Shown here: in pieces, positions 51,065 through 59,927 of the stretch
Layout: the number at the start of each line of letters is the position of its first letter
How positions within the stretch are numbered: the stretch's first letter is position 1
Assembly (NCBI GenBank): GCA_000648925.1
Contig: JFHF01000032.1
Coordinates: forward strand, 1 to 64,000
Source of the DNA: Caballeronia jiangsuensis
GTDB lineage: Bacteria > Pseudomonadota > Gammaproteobacteria > Burkholderiales > Burkholderiaceae
Length of the DNA: 64,000 nucleotides
Reading direction: 5' to 3'
Notes under the pieces: generated by a model
Databases searched by the model: none
Told to the model about the DNA's origin: nothing
The model's input: only the letters and a program-made list of their open reading frames with translations
Program-made: the position numbers and the translations under genes

Positions 51065-52129
51065 GTGAAAAACAGATCGACTTTCGCTTCAAACGTCCGC
51101 GTTGCTTCCGCCTCCGACGCGAATTCCAGCAAGCGCCGCGTGCGCCAGTTGCTGGTCGTCGCGGCGGCCGCCGCCCTCACGCTGTGCAGCAGTTCCGCCT
51201 TCGCCGGCTGGGCGCGCGGCGGCACGGCCTACACCGGCCGCGGCGAATATCAGGGCGCGCACGTCGGTTCCTGCGGCGGCGGAAGCTGCTCGCATGCGGG
51301 CGCGGTCGAAAATCCGTGGGGCCGCGTCGGCACCAACTCCGGCACCGTGACGCGCACCGCGCCCGGCCAGTTCTCCAACTCCGGCACCGCCTACGGCCCG
51401 AACGGCCGCTCGGTGCAGCACGCGGGCGACACGAGCTGCGCCGGCGGCAGTTGCACGCACAACGGCAGCGCGACCGGCCCGAACGGCAAGACCGCGACCG
51501 GCAACGATACCGTGACGCGCACGGCGCCCGGACAATACTCGTCGTCGGGCTCGGTGACGGGGCCCAACGGCAACACGTCGACGCACTCCGCATCGACGAA
51601 CTGCGCGGGTTATACGTGCAACCGCTCCGGCACCGTCAACACGGCGAACGGCGGCACGGTGGCGCATTCGGGCAGCGCGACGAGCGTAGCGCCGGGCGTG
51701 GTCACGACCTCGGGCACCGCGACGGTCACGAACGGCTCGCATAGCACGACGGTCGTCGGCGGCGGCACGGTCACGTCGAGCACGACGGTGGTTGCCACGG
51801 CGCCGGTCGTCACCGGGACGACGGTCGTTGCCGCGCCGGTGATCGTGCCGCCCCCGCCGTCTTCCACGACAGTGGTAGTCGCACCGCCCCCGGCTTCGTC
51901 GACGGTCGTGGTCACGCCGCCTCCGCCGCCGCCCGCCAAGACCGTGGTCGTCGCACCGGCCCCGGCTCCGGTCAAGACGGTGGTGGTCGCGCCGGCCCCG
52001 GCTCCGGTCAAGACGGTGTATGTCGCACCGCCGCCGCCCGCGAAGGTGGTTTATGTCGTACCGCACCGCGCGGTCCTGATCCCGGGCCATTGGGTCGGCC
52101 GCTTCTGGATTCCCGCTCACTGGGCATAA
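51065..52129 (+). CDS. Exported Cys-repeat and proline-rich protein
   Basis: A 354-residue protein with a GTG start at 51065 (GAGAAGGACATCCC before it) and a signal segment RQLLVVAAAAALTLCSSSAFA. Three similar units, each with a cysteine pair and then a G/S/T-rich strand region, contain SCGGGSCSHAG, SCAGGSCTHNG and NCAGYTCNRSG. A second half has Pro-rich repeats APAPAPVKTVVVA and PPPP runs. It ends IPGHWVGRFWIPAHW, a short motif seen in several exported proteins. It looks like a cell-surface or periplasmic structural protein. Function is unknown. Confidence 0.75.
   Translation: MKNRSTFASNVRVASASDANSSKRRVRQLLVVAAAAALTLCSSSAFAGWARGGTAYTGRGEYQGAHVGSCGGGSCSHAGAVENPWGRVGTNSGTVTRTAPGQFSNSGTAYGPNGRSVQHAGDTSCAGGSCTHNGSATGPNGKTATGNDTVTRTAPGQYSSSGSVTGPNGNTSTHSASTNCAGYTCNRSGTVNTANGGTVAHSGSATSVAPGVVTTSGTATVTNGSHSTTVVGGGTVTSSTTVVATAPVVTGTTVVAAPVIVPPPPSSTTVVVAPPPASSTVVVTPPPPPPAKTVVVAPAPAPVKTVVVAPAPAPVKTVYVAPPPPAKVVYVVPHRAVLIPGHWVGRFWIPAHWA
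51956..52017 (+). repeat. 36-base direct repeat inside the Pro-rich coding region
   Basis: Two identical 26-base cores (51956-51981 and 51992-52017, beginning CCGGCCCCGGCTCCGG) stand 36 bases apart and encode the APAPAPVKTVVVA unit twice. Such exact repeats can change copy number by slippage. Confidence 0.8.
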
Positions 52130-52142
52130 GCGGGCATCGACG

Positions 52143-52184
52143 AAAACGAAGGCCGGCCGCATGCGCGCCGGCCTTCTCGTTTTG
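52143..52184 (+). terminator. Intrinsic terminator after the repeat protein gene
   Basis: AAGGCCGGC (52149-52157) pairs with GCCGGCCTT (52167-52175), extended outside by AAAACG (52143-52148) with CGTTTT (52178-52183). The T-run of the outer arm doubles as the U-tract. Confidence 0.85.
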
Positions 52185-52299
52185 TGCGCACCTCGCGTTA
52201 CACTGCGAATCAACGCCGCTTCCGACACAGACACGACATGCTCCATGTCTTTCCCGGCACACAAGCAGTGACCACCGCACGCGCATGACGAGGCATGGC

Positions 52300-53640
52300 A
52301 TGAAACGCCCGCATCTGCCTCGCGATCATGCAAAAGGCGTCCTGCACGACATCACGTGGACGGCCGGTCCCGTCGTGCTGGTCATTGCGATCATCGTCGC
52401 GCTCGTCTACTGGCTCGTCGATCCCGCGCCGCCCAAAACCATCACGATGAGCGCGGGCCAGCCCGACAGCTCGTTCTACGTCATCTCGCAGGAATACGCG
52501 AAGCTGCTCGCGCGTAACGGCATCACGCTGAAAGTGTTGCCCTCGGACGGCTCCGTGCAGAACCTCGAACGCCTGCTCGATCCGAAGCAGCACGTCGATC
52601 TCGCGCTCGTGCAAGGCGGTATCGCGACGAGGGAAGAAGCGTCGAATCTGATATCGCTCGGCAGCGTGTCGTATGTGCCGCTCGTCGTGTTCTATCGCGG
52701 CAAGGGGCTCACGCTGCTGTCGCAACTCGAAGGCAAGCGCATCGCTATCGGCCGCGAAGGCAGCGGCACGCGCACGCTCTCGCTGAAGCTATTGGAAGCC
52801 AACGGCATCTATCCAGGCGGCGATACGAAGCTTCTGCCGACAGACGGCCTGCAAGCAGCCACGCAACTCGTCAGCAACGAAGCCGACGCGGTCTTTCTCT
52901 CCGGCGACTCCGCGACGCGCGGCCTGATGCTGCGCCTCTTGCGCGTGCCCGGCATCTCGGTGATGGACTTCAACGAAGCCCTCGCGTATACGCGCCTTTT
53001 CCCTTATCTCGACGATATCGAACTGCCCCCAGGCGTGCTCGATCTCGGCCGGCGCATCCCGCCGGAGTCCGTGCATCTGATCAGCCCGACCGTCGAACTG
53101 GTCGCGCGGCCGACTCTGCATCCGGCGTTATCCGACCTGCTCATCGAAGCGGCGCAGGAAGTTCACGGCACGGCTGGCTTGCTGCAACGCGCGGGTCAGT
53201 TCCCGAGTCCTGTCGCGCACGAGTTTCCGATCAGCGAGGATGCCAGCCGTTATTACCGCTCGGGCAAGAGCTTTCTTTATCGAACGCTGCCGTTCTGGCT
53301 CGCGAATATCGCGGATCGCGCGCTCGTATTATTGCTGCCCGTCGCGGTACTGATCTTTCCCGCGCTACGTCTCGTGCCCGCGCTGTATCGATGGCGCGTG
53401 CGCTCGCGCATCTACCGCTATTACGGTGCGCTGATCGCGGTGGAGCGCGGCGCGATGCGCGTCACCAGCGAAGAAGAGCGGCGCGCATTGCTGGTCGAAC
53501 TCGATTACATAGAAGAATCGCTGGATACGATCAGGCTGCCGCTCGCTCACGCCGATGCGCTCTACGTCCTGCGCGAGCACGTCAGCTTCGTGCGCTCGCG
53601 CCTGACTGAAGGGTCGCGGCGAGACAAGAGCATGGCCTAA
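52300..53640 (+). CDS. TAXI-type TRAP solute-binding protein with membrane anchors
   Basis: A 446-residue protein. ATG at 52300 has GAGG 8 bases upstream; ATG at 52285 is an alternative. A membrane segment near residue 25 (GPVVLVIAIIVALVYWLV) precedes the TAXI binding domain (TITMSAGQPDSSFYVISQEY through IPPESVHLISPTVELVARPT). A second hydrophobic segment (ADRALVLLLPVAVLIFPAL) is followed by a cytoplasmic helical tail. TAXI proteins usually serve TRAP transporters, but no permease gene is here, so this may be a membrane-bound sensor rather than a transport subunit. Confidence 0.85.
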   Translation: MKRPHLPRDHAKGVLHDITWTAGPVVLVIAIIVALVYWLVDPAPPKTITMSAGQPDSSFYVISQEYAKLLARNGITLKVLPSDGSVQNLERLLDPKQHVDLALVQGGIATREEASNLISLGSVSYVPLVVFYRGKGLTLLSQLEGKRIAIGREGSGTRTLSLKLLEANGIYPGGDTKLLPTDGLQAATQLVSNEADAVFLSGDSATRGLMLRLLRVPGISVMDFNEALAYTRLFPYLDDIELPPGVLDLGRRIPPESVHLISPTVELVARPTLHPALSDLLIEAAQEVHGTAGLLQRAGQFPSPVAHEFPISEDASRYYRSGKSFLYRTLPFWLANIADRALVLLLPVAVLIFPALRLVPALYRWRVRSRIYRYYGALIAVERGAMRVTSEEERRALLVELDYIEESLDTIRLPLAHADALYVLREHVSFVRSRLTEGSRRDKSMA

Positions 53641-53653
53641 CCGAGGGTGCGCG

Positions 53654-55210
53654 ATGAAACTTCGTACATGGTTCGCCGTTGCGTCGATGCTGCTGATGTC
53701 GGCATGCGCGAGCCTTCCGCCTCAAACCGGACGCATTGACACACACGCCCTCACCGACACCGCGAACACGCGCCTCGGCACAGCCTTCGCCGCGAGCGAG
53801 GCCGCGCATCCCGGCGACAATGCGTTTCATTTGCTATCGGATGGCACGGACGCGCTCATCGCGCGCGTGATCCTGAGCGAGACCGCCGATCGCACGCTCG
53901 ATCTCCAGTACTACATCTGGCACGACGATCTGACGGGCCGTGAAATGGCCGCATCGATCATGCGCGCAGCCGATCGCGGCGTGCGCGTGCGCCTTTTGCT
54001 CGACGACCTCGGTACCAACGCCGACGATCAGTTCCTGCTCGCGCTCGCATCGCATCCGAACGTGCAGGTGCGGCTTTTCAACCCGGTGGCGAATCGCACC
54101 TTCAAAAAACTGGGCTCGGCGGCCGAGTTCTTTCGCGTGAATCGCCGCATGCATAACAAGGCGCTCATCGCCGATAACCAGGCTGCGATTCTCGGCGGCC
54201 GCAATATCGGCGACGAATACTTCGGCGCATCGAGCACGGTCGCGTTCGGCGATCTCGACGTGCTCGTGCACGGGCCTGTCGTGCCCGAGGTATCCACTGC
54301 ATTCGATCTTTACTGGAACTCGGATGCGGCCTATCCGATCGATAACCTGATGCGACGTCACGCCGATCCCGACGCCCTTGCGGGCTATCGCGAGAAGCTC
54401 AATGCCTATCTGTTGTCGGAGACGCATTCGCCTTATGTGGCGCAAGTGCGCGAACGTCTCGCGAGCGTGATCCAGCAGCGCGACGCCTCGTTTTCGTGGG
54501 GCAAGGCGACGCTGCTCTACGACGATCCCGCGAAAATCACGCGCGCGCCCGGCGACACCGAAGGCCATCTGATGTCGCAATTCAAGGCATTGAATCTCGA
54601 TCCCGACAAGGACATGCTGATCGTGTCGCCCTATTTCGTGCCGCGCGAGGAAGGCGTGCGATGGCTGCGATCGATGACATCGCGCGGCGTGCGCGTCACC
54701 GTGCTCACGAATTCGCTCGCCGCCACCGATGTCGCCGCAGTGCATGCGGGTTATCAGCGCTATCGCAAGGACATGCTCGAAGCGGGCGTGCGCCTGTATG
54801 AGCTCAAGCCCGTCGCATCGACGGATAACGCCAAGAGCGTGAAGAAGTCCACGTTCGGATCGTCGAAGGCGTCGCTGCATGCGAAGACGTATGTGTTCGA
54901 CCGCAAGCGCATCTTCATCGGCTCGATGAACCTCGACCCGCGTTCCGTGGAGTTGAATACGGAGATCGGCGTCTATTGCGAAAGCGCGGAAGCGGCCGAA
55001 CAAGTGGCGGATGGCATCGGCGCGAATATCGATCGCATCGCGTGGCGTGTCGAGTTGCAAGATGACGGCAACGGCGGCACGCACATGGTATGGATCGACA
55101 CCGACGCCAACGGCAACACGACCCGGCTCGACAGCGAGCCGGACGTGTCTGCGATGAAGCGCGCGGGCATCTGGATGCTGAGCATCCTGCCGATCGAATC
55201 GCAGTTGTGA
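53654..55210 (+). CDS. Phospholipase-D-like lipoprotein (cardiolipin synthase family)
   Basis: A 518-residue protein with a lipoprotein signal: the lipobox is MSAC (Cys at about residue 17). Two HKD motifs are present, HNKALIADNQAAILGGRN and HAKTYVFDRKRIFIGSMN, the pair needed for phosphatidyl transfer. ClsC-type enzymes of this length make cardiolipin from two lipids. GAGGGTGC precedes the ATG, 13 bases after the TAXI-type gene, so they may be co-transcribed. Confidence 0.9.
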   Translation: MKLRTWFAVASMLLMSACASLPPQTGRIDTHALTDTANTRLGTAFAASEAAHPGDNAFHLLSDGTDALIARVILSETADRTLDLQYYIWHDDLTGREMAASIMRAADRGVRVRLLLDDLGTNADDQFLLALASHPNVQVRLFNPVANRTFKKLGSAAEFFRVNRRMHNKALIADNQAAILGGRNIGDEYFGASSTVAFGDLDVLVHGPVVPEVSTAFDLYWNSDAAYPIDNLMRRHADPDALAGYREKLNAYLLSETHSPYVAQVRERLASVIQQRDASFSWGKATLLYDDPAKITRAPGDTEGHLMSQFKALNLDPDKDMLIVSPYFVPREEGVRWLRSMTSRGVRVTVLTNSLAATDVAAVHAGYQRYRKDMLEAGVRLYELKPVASTDNAKSVKKSTFGSSKASLHAKTYVFDRKRIFIGSMNLDPRSVELNTEIGVYCESAEAAEQVADGIGANIDRIAWRVELQDDGNGGTHMVWIDTDANGNTTRLDSEPDVSAMKRAGIWMLSILPIESQL

Positions 55211-55240
55211 GCCGCGCGCTTCCCGGCACTCATCACCGCT

Positions 55241-56218
55241 TCATTTGAAGCCCGCGACCGCATGCGGCACATAGGGCGCTTCGAGTTGCGCGATCTCGTC
55301 GGCAGTGAGATCGAGCGTCAACGCGGCGACTGCATCGCTCACATGATTCGGCTTCGATGCCCCGATGATCGGCGCGCTCACCGGCGCCTTCTGCGCGACC
55401 CACGCCAGCGCCACTTGCGCACGCGGCACGCCGCGCGCCTTCGCCACCGCGGCCACGGCTTCGACCACCGCGCGATCGGCGTCGTCCGTGCGATAGAGCG
55501 TGCTGCCGAACGCATCCGATTCCTGACGCGCGCTCGTCGCGTCCCATTCGCGCGTAAGACGTCCGCGTGCAAGCGGACTCCACGGCAACATGCCGATGCC
55601 CTGGTCCTTGCAAAGCGGAATCATCTCGCGCTCTTCCTCGCGATACAGCAGATTCAAATGATTCTGCATCGTCTTGAACTCGACCCAGCCGTTCGCCCGC
55701 GATGTGTAGAGCGCCTTGCTGAACTGCCACGCATACATCGATGACGCGCCGATATAACGCGCCTTGCCTGCCTTCACGACATCGTGCAGCGCTTCGAGCG
55801 TTTCTTCGATCGGCGTCCGGTAATCCCAGCGATGGATTTGAAAGAGATCGACGTAATCGGTGCCCAGACGCTTCAGGCTGTTATCGATCTCGTTGAAGAT
55901 CGCCTTGCGCGACAGCCCCATGCCATTCGGACCGGGACGCATGCGATTGAAGACTTTCGTCGCGATCACGATATCGTCGCGTTTCGTGAAATCGCGCAGC
56001 GCGCGCCCGACGATTTCTTCCGACGTGCCGTCCGAGTACGTGTTGGCCGTATCGAAGAAATTGATGCCCGCTTCGAGCGCCTCCTTGATGAGCGGACGAC
56101 TTTCTTCCTCATCCAGCGTCCACGGATGCGTGCCGCGATCGGGCACGCCGTAAGTCATGCAACCAAGACAGAGCCGCGACACGTCGAGGCCGGTCGAACC
56201 CAGTTTCACGTATTCCAT
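55241..56218 (-). CDS. Aldo/keto reductase
   Basis: A 325-residue aldo/keto reductase of the YhdN/Tas-like group. The catalytic tyrosine is in FFDTANTYSDGTSEEIVG, the lysine in VIATKVFNR and the histidine in LFQIHRWDYRTP. The NADPH end is IIGASKPNHVSDAVAAL. It reduces small aldehydes or ketones; the true substrate cannot be assigned. It is a single gene convergent with the phospholipase-D-like gene. Confidence 0.9.
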   Translation of the reverse strand: MEYVKLGSTGLDVSRLCLGCMTYGVPDRGTHPWTLDEEESRPLIKEALEAGINFFDTANTYSDGTSEEIVGRALRDFTKRDDIVIATKVFNRMRPGPNGMGLSRKAIFNEIDNSLKRLGTDYVDLFQIHRWDYRTPIEETLEALHDVVKAGKARYIGASSMYAWQFSKALYTSRANGWVEFKTMQNHLNLLYREEEREMIPLCKDQGIGMLPWSPLARGRLTREWDATSARQESDAFGSTLYRTDDADRAVVEAVAAVAKARGVPRAQVALAWVAQKAPVSAPIIGASKPNHVSDAVAALTLDLTADEIAQLEAPYVPHAVAGFK

Positions 56219-56372
56219 CGTGCGAAATCTCCTTGCAAAGCGAAAGGGTATGCGCAGGCGCGCTCGCGCATGAACGACGAAGCGTAGAACATTAACTCAC
56301 TATTGCGCGGCCTGCTTTCCCGAACCCTGTCGGCCGTGCGCGAAGATCGATGCATCGCGAGCGAATCGACCA

Positions 56373-57269
56373 TCAAAGCGCCAGCACATTCACCGCCACA
56401 TCCACATGATGTGCGCCACCGCCGAGAATCATCCCGCGCAATAACGACACGTCGCTGTAATCGCGCCCCGTCGCGAGCGTGACATGATCGAGGTCCGCGA
56501 GCACGTCATTGGTCGGATCGAGATCGATCCATCCGCTTTGCGGACAATGCACCGAAACCCACGCATGCGATGCATCCGCGCCGATAAGACGGGCATGTCC
56601 CGGCGGCGGATCGTTGCGCAAATAGCCGCTCACGTAGCGCGCCGGCAGTCCCAGCGAACGCAGACAGCCGATCATCACTTGCGAGAAGTCCTGGCACACG
56701 CCATGACGCAATTCGAACGCGCGCGATGCGGGCGTATCGAACGCGGTGGCCGATGGCTTGTATTCGAAGTCCTCGTGAATGCGATGCATCAGATCGATGG
56801 CGCCCGCAACGAGCGGCGTGCCCGCATCGAAACTGGCTTGCGCATAGGCGCGCAATGCATGATCGAGCGAGATGTTAGGCGACGCATAACAAAACTCGCT
56901 CTCCGGATAGAACGACTCGCCGGCCCGATAGCGCATCCGTTGCGCGACGGTTTCCCACGGCGGCGTGGCCTCTGCATCGAGCGCATTCCAGCGCGGCGTG
57001 AGCCGCACCGTGGTTTCGCTCGTCATCGAAAGACGCTCGTGCGGCGCGTCGAGCGAGAAGTACAGCACGTCATTGCCGAATGCATCGACGCGGCTATGCA
57101 CATAAGACGGCACCGGCTCGATGCGCTCCGTATGCGAAATCACCTGCTGCCACGGACAATGCAACGGACGAATGGTCGCGAGATGCTGCGCGATTTCGAC
57201 TGGCGTCGAATATCGATAGGTCGTGCGATGCGTCACCGCGAGCACGGTATCGTTCATGCCGAGACTCAT
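56373..57269 (-). CDS. Transglutaminase-like protein
   Basis: A 298-residue protein of the transglutaminase-like superfamily. The catalytic Cys-His-Asp set is Cys in ELRHGVCQDFSQVMIGCLRS, His in IGADASHAWVSVHCPQ and Asp in GWIDLDPTND. Its start overlaps the stop of the ATP-grasp gene by 4 bases. Operons with an ATP-grasp/alpha-E protein and two transglutaminase-like proteins are proposed to make and cut peptide or amide tags, but no substrate is known. Confidence 0.9.
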   Translation of the reverse strand: MSLGMNDTVLAVTHRTTYRYSTPVEIAQHLATIRPLHCPWQQVISHTERIEPVPSYVHSRVDAFGNDVLYFSLDAPHERLSMTSETTVRLTPRWNALDAEATPPWETVAQRMRYRAGESFYPESEFCYASPNISLDHALRAYAQASFDAGTPLVAGAIDLMHRIHEDFEYKPSATAFDTPASRAFELRHGVCQDFSQVMIGCLRSLGLPARYVSGYLRNDPPPGHARLIGADASHAWVSVHCPQSGWIDLDPTNDVLADLDHVTLATGRDYSDVSLLRGMILGGGAHHVDVAVNVLAL

Positions 57270-59890
57270 GACGACACCTGCGCGGAAAGCGTGTTCGCGT
57301 GACTGAAGTAGCGCGCGCTCACTTCATTCGATGCCGCGAAAACCGATGCCACGAGCCTGTCGCATAGCGCGATCAATGCATCATGTAGGCCGTTCTCATC
57401 CGTCTCGCACAGTGCGGTGAGATCCGGCAATGCATCGGCGTGAACGAGCAGGTCCGCGAAACGCGTCGCTTGTGCGCGGCGTGCGCCGCCCGCAGCGGCT
57501 GCGATCTCGTCGAGCTTCGTGCGCAGGCGCGCGTACACGCCATAGAGTCCGCGCGGATTGGTTTGATCCACCACGATCAGGTCGATCAACGCCGGCACTT
57601 CGAGCCTGCCCGGATAGAGCGAACGATACGTGAGCGTGCTGTCGAAGAGTTGCAGGAGCAGATCGAAGACGGCAGGCGATGCGAGCGTGCCGCGCTCGGC
57701 GACCACGCGCAGAATCGTCGCCATCGTCGAGACGCGTTCGATGTGCCGCCCGATGAACAAGAGCCGCCACGCCTGATCGCGCGTCATGCGATCGCCCTGC
57801 GCGCCGCTGATCGCGGACAGTTGCGTCGCGAGTTGCTCGAGTGCGCTCGCAAGCATCAGACGATCATAGTCGCGACCGATGCGCACCGTGCTTGCGTCAG
57901 GGGGATCGCTGAACACGAGGCGCGCGAGCGCATCGCGAAAGTCGTTGCGCGACGCGAGAATCGTGCGCCAGTGATCCGTCGAAAGCCGGTCGCGTATCTC
58001 GCCGCATGCGCGGGCCTGATCCGCGAGATTGCTGCCGATGCTCGTCGCCCTGCCCGATTCCGGCAATCCTGCGACGAGCACGCGCTCGAATGCTTGCGGC
58101 GTGCTGCGCGCGAGCGTATCGACCGATGGAATCAGCCCGCATTCCGACGCGAGTTCCACGAGTGTCGGGAAGAGTTCCTCGGCGACACTGCCATCGAGCA
58201 TCCCGAGCAAGAGCCGGCACACCCGCACGTTGTTTTCCGCGCGTTCGCCGTAACGCCCGGCCCAGAAGAGATTCTCAGCGGCGCGGCTCGATACGATGCG
58301 ATGCTTGCGCAAATCGCCCGGCTTCATCGGCGTGGGTCGTAACGAAACCGACCCTCCGGGCTGGCTCGACATCACCCAGGTATCGACGCTGCTGCCGCCG
58401 AATTGCATGGACACCGTCGCGCGCTTGTCGGCCGCGAGTCGTGTGAAGCCACCCGGCATCACGCTCCAGCTTCCATCGATATTGGCGATCGCGTAGGCGC
58501 GCAGCACGCAGGGACGCGATCCGATCGCGCCATCGTGAAAGCGCGGCGCACTGGAGAACGGCAGATCCTCCTGCACCGTGAAGACATCGGGCGCGCGTTC
58601 GATGCGCTCGCGCCATGCCGCAATATCCTGGACGCCCGCATCGATCCCCGGCGCGTGCTCGGCCTCGGGGCCCGGCCATGTCGGCGCAATGAGCGCGCTG
58701 TCCACGCGCTCGAAGACCTCGCGACGCGCGGCCTGCTCGCCGCACCACCATGTCGGCACAGTCGGCAATTCGAGTTCTTCGTCCAGCAACGCCTGCGCGA
58801 TGCCCGGCAGAAATGCATTGAGCGCGGGCGATTCCGTGAAGCCCGCTCCCGGCATGTTCGAGACCATCACGTTGCCCGCGCGCATCACCTGCAACAGACC
58901 AGGCACGCCGATCGTGGAATCGGCGCGCAATTCGACGGGATCGCAAAACGCATCGTCCAGGCGTCGCAAGACCGCATGCACGCGCGACAGGCCAGCGAGC
59001 GTCTTGAGATAGAGCTTGTCATGGCGAACCGTGAGGTCCTTGCCTTCGACGAGCGTCACGCCGAGATAGCGCGCGAGAAACACGTGCTCGAAATAAGTTT
59101 CGCTGAACGGGCCCGGACTCAGCAACGCGATATGCGGCGCGTCGTTCGATGCATCGCTGCGGCCGTCTTCGTCATCGCGCATCGTCGCGCGCGCGGCTTG
59201 CGCGATGGTCGCGATGAGTTGCGAATAGGTCGCCGCGAGACGGCTCACGCGCATTGCACGAAACGGTTCGGCAAAGAGGCTCGCGACGATCATGCGATTT
59301 TCCAGCGCATAGCCGAGCCCCGAAGGCACTTCCGTCCGATGCGCGACGACCGTCCACGCGCCCGATGGTGCACGCGCGAGATCCACCGCGACGATCTGCA
59401 GGAAGCGGCCGAAGGGCGGCACGAAACCCTTCACTGCGCGCAGATAGCCGGGGTGTCCGAACACGAGCGCGCTGGGCAATAGCCCGCGTTGCAGCAGCGT
59501 CTGCGGGCCGTAGACATCCGCGACGATCGCTTCCATCAAGCGTGCGCGTTGCGCGACGCCGCGTTCGATCGACGCCCATTCTTCTTCGTCGATGATGAGC
59601 GGCAGGAGATCGAGCGACCACGCGCGCGGCTTGCCGTTGTCGGCATAGACGTTGTACGTGATGTCGTTGTCGCGCACCTGCTGCGCGACGGCGCTTACGC
59701 CATCGTCGAGCCGCGCGATGCCCTGCTCGCCGAGCAATTCGAAGAAGTGCCGCCACGGCTCGCGCAACTGTCCCGCCGTGTCGCGCAGTTCGTCCCAGTG
59801 CCCTTCACGCGCGGGCAGCGTGCGCAGCAGCGCGAGCGCATCGATGCGCGCCGCGGCGGTATCGAAAGGCAAGGTCGATTGATAAGCCAA
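57266..59890 (-). CDS. Circularly permuted ATP-grasp protein fused to an alpha-E domain
   Basis: An 874-residue protein. Residues 1 to about 500 form the circularly permuted type 2 ATP-grasp domain (VFGHPGYLRAVKGFVPPFGR; ALENRMIVASLFAEPFRAMR; LLSPGPFSETYFEHVFLARY). The rest is an all-helical alpha-E domain (AENLFWAGRYGERAENNVRV; WRLLFIGRHIERVSTMATIL). In many genomes these are two genes; here they are one. The ATP-grasp part should form an amide bond. It lies between the two transglutaminase-like genes. Confidence 0.9.
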   Translation of the reverse strand: MAYQSTLPFDTAAARIDALALLRTLPAREGHWDELRDTAGQLREPWRHFFELLGEQGIARLDDGVSAVAQQVRDNDITYNVYADNGKPRAWSLDLLPLIIDEEEWASIERGVAQRARLMEAIVADVYGPQTLLQRGLLPSALVFGHPGYLRAVKGFVPPFGRFLQIVAVDLARAPSGAWTVVAHRTEVPSGLGYALENRMIVASLFAEPFRAMRVSRLAATYSQLIATIAQAARATMRDDEDGRSDASNDAPHIALLSPGPFSETYFEHVFLARYLGVTLVEGKDLTVRHDKLYLKTLAGLSRVHAVLRRLDDAFCDPVELRADSTIGVPGLLQVMRAGNVMVSNMPGAGFTESPALNAFLPGIAQALLDEELELPTVPTWWCGEQAARREVFERVDSALIAPTWPGPEAEHAPGIDAGVQDIAAWRERIERAPDVFTVQEDLPFSSAPRFHDGAIGSRPCVLRAYAIANIDGSWSVMPGGFTRLAADKRATVSMQFGGSSVDTWVMSSQPGGSVSLRPTPMKPGDLRKHRIVSSRAAENLFWAGRYGERAENNVRVCRLLLGMLDGSVAEELFPTLVELASECGLIPSVDTLARSTPQAFERVLVAGLPESGRATSIGSNLADQARACGEIRDRLSTDHWRTILASRNDFRDALARLVFSDPPDASTVRIGRDYDRLMLASALEQLATQLSAISGAQGDRMTRDQAWRLLFIGRHIERVSTMATILRVVAERGTLASPAVFDLLLQLFDSTLTYRSLYPGRLEVPALIDLIVVDQTNPRGLYGVYARLRTKLDEIAAAAGGARRAQATRFADLLVHADALPDLTALCETDENGLHDALIALCDRLVASVFAASNEVSARYFSHANTLSAQVSS

Positions 59891-59927
59891 AGTCGTCTCT
59901 GCTCTTTATTCGAATGATGAATGCATT

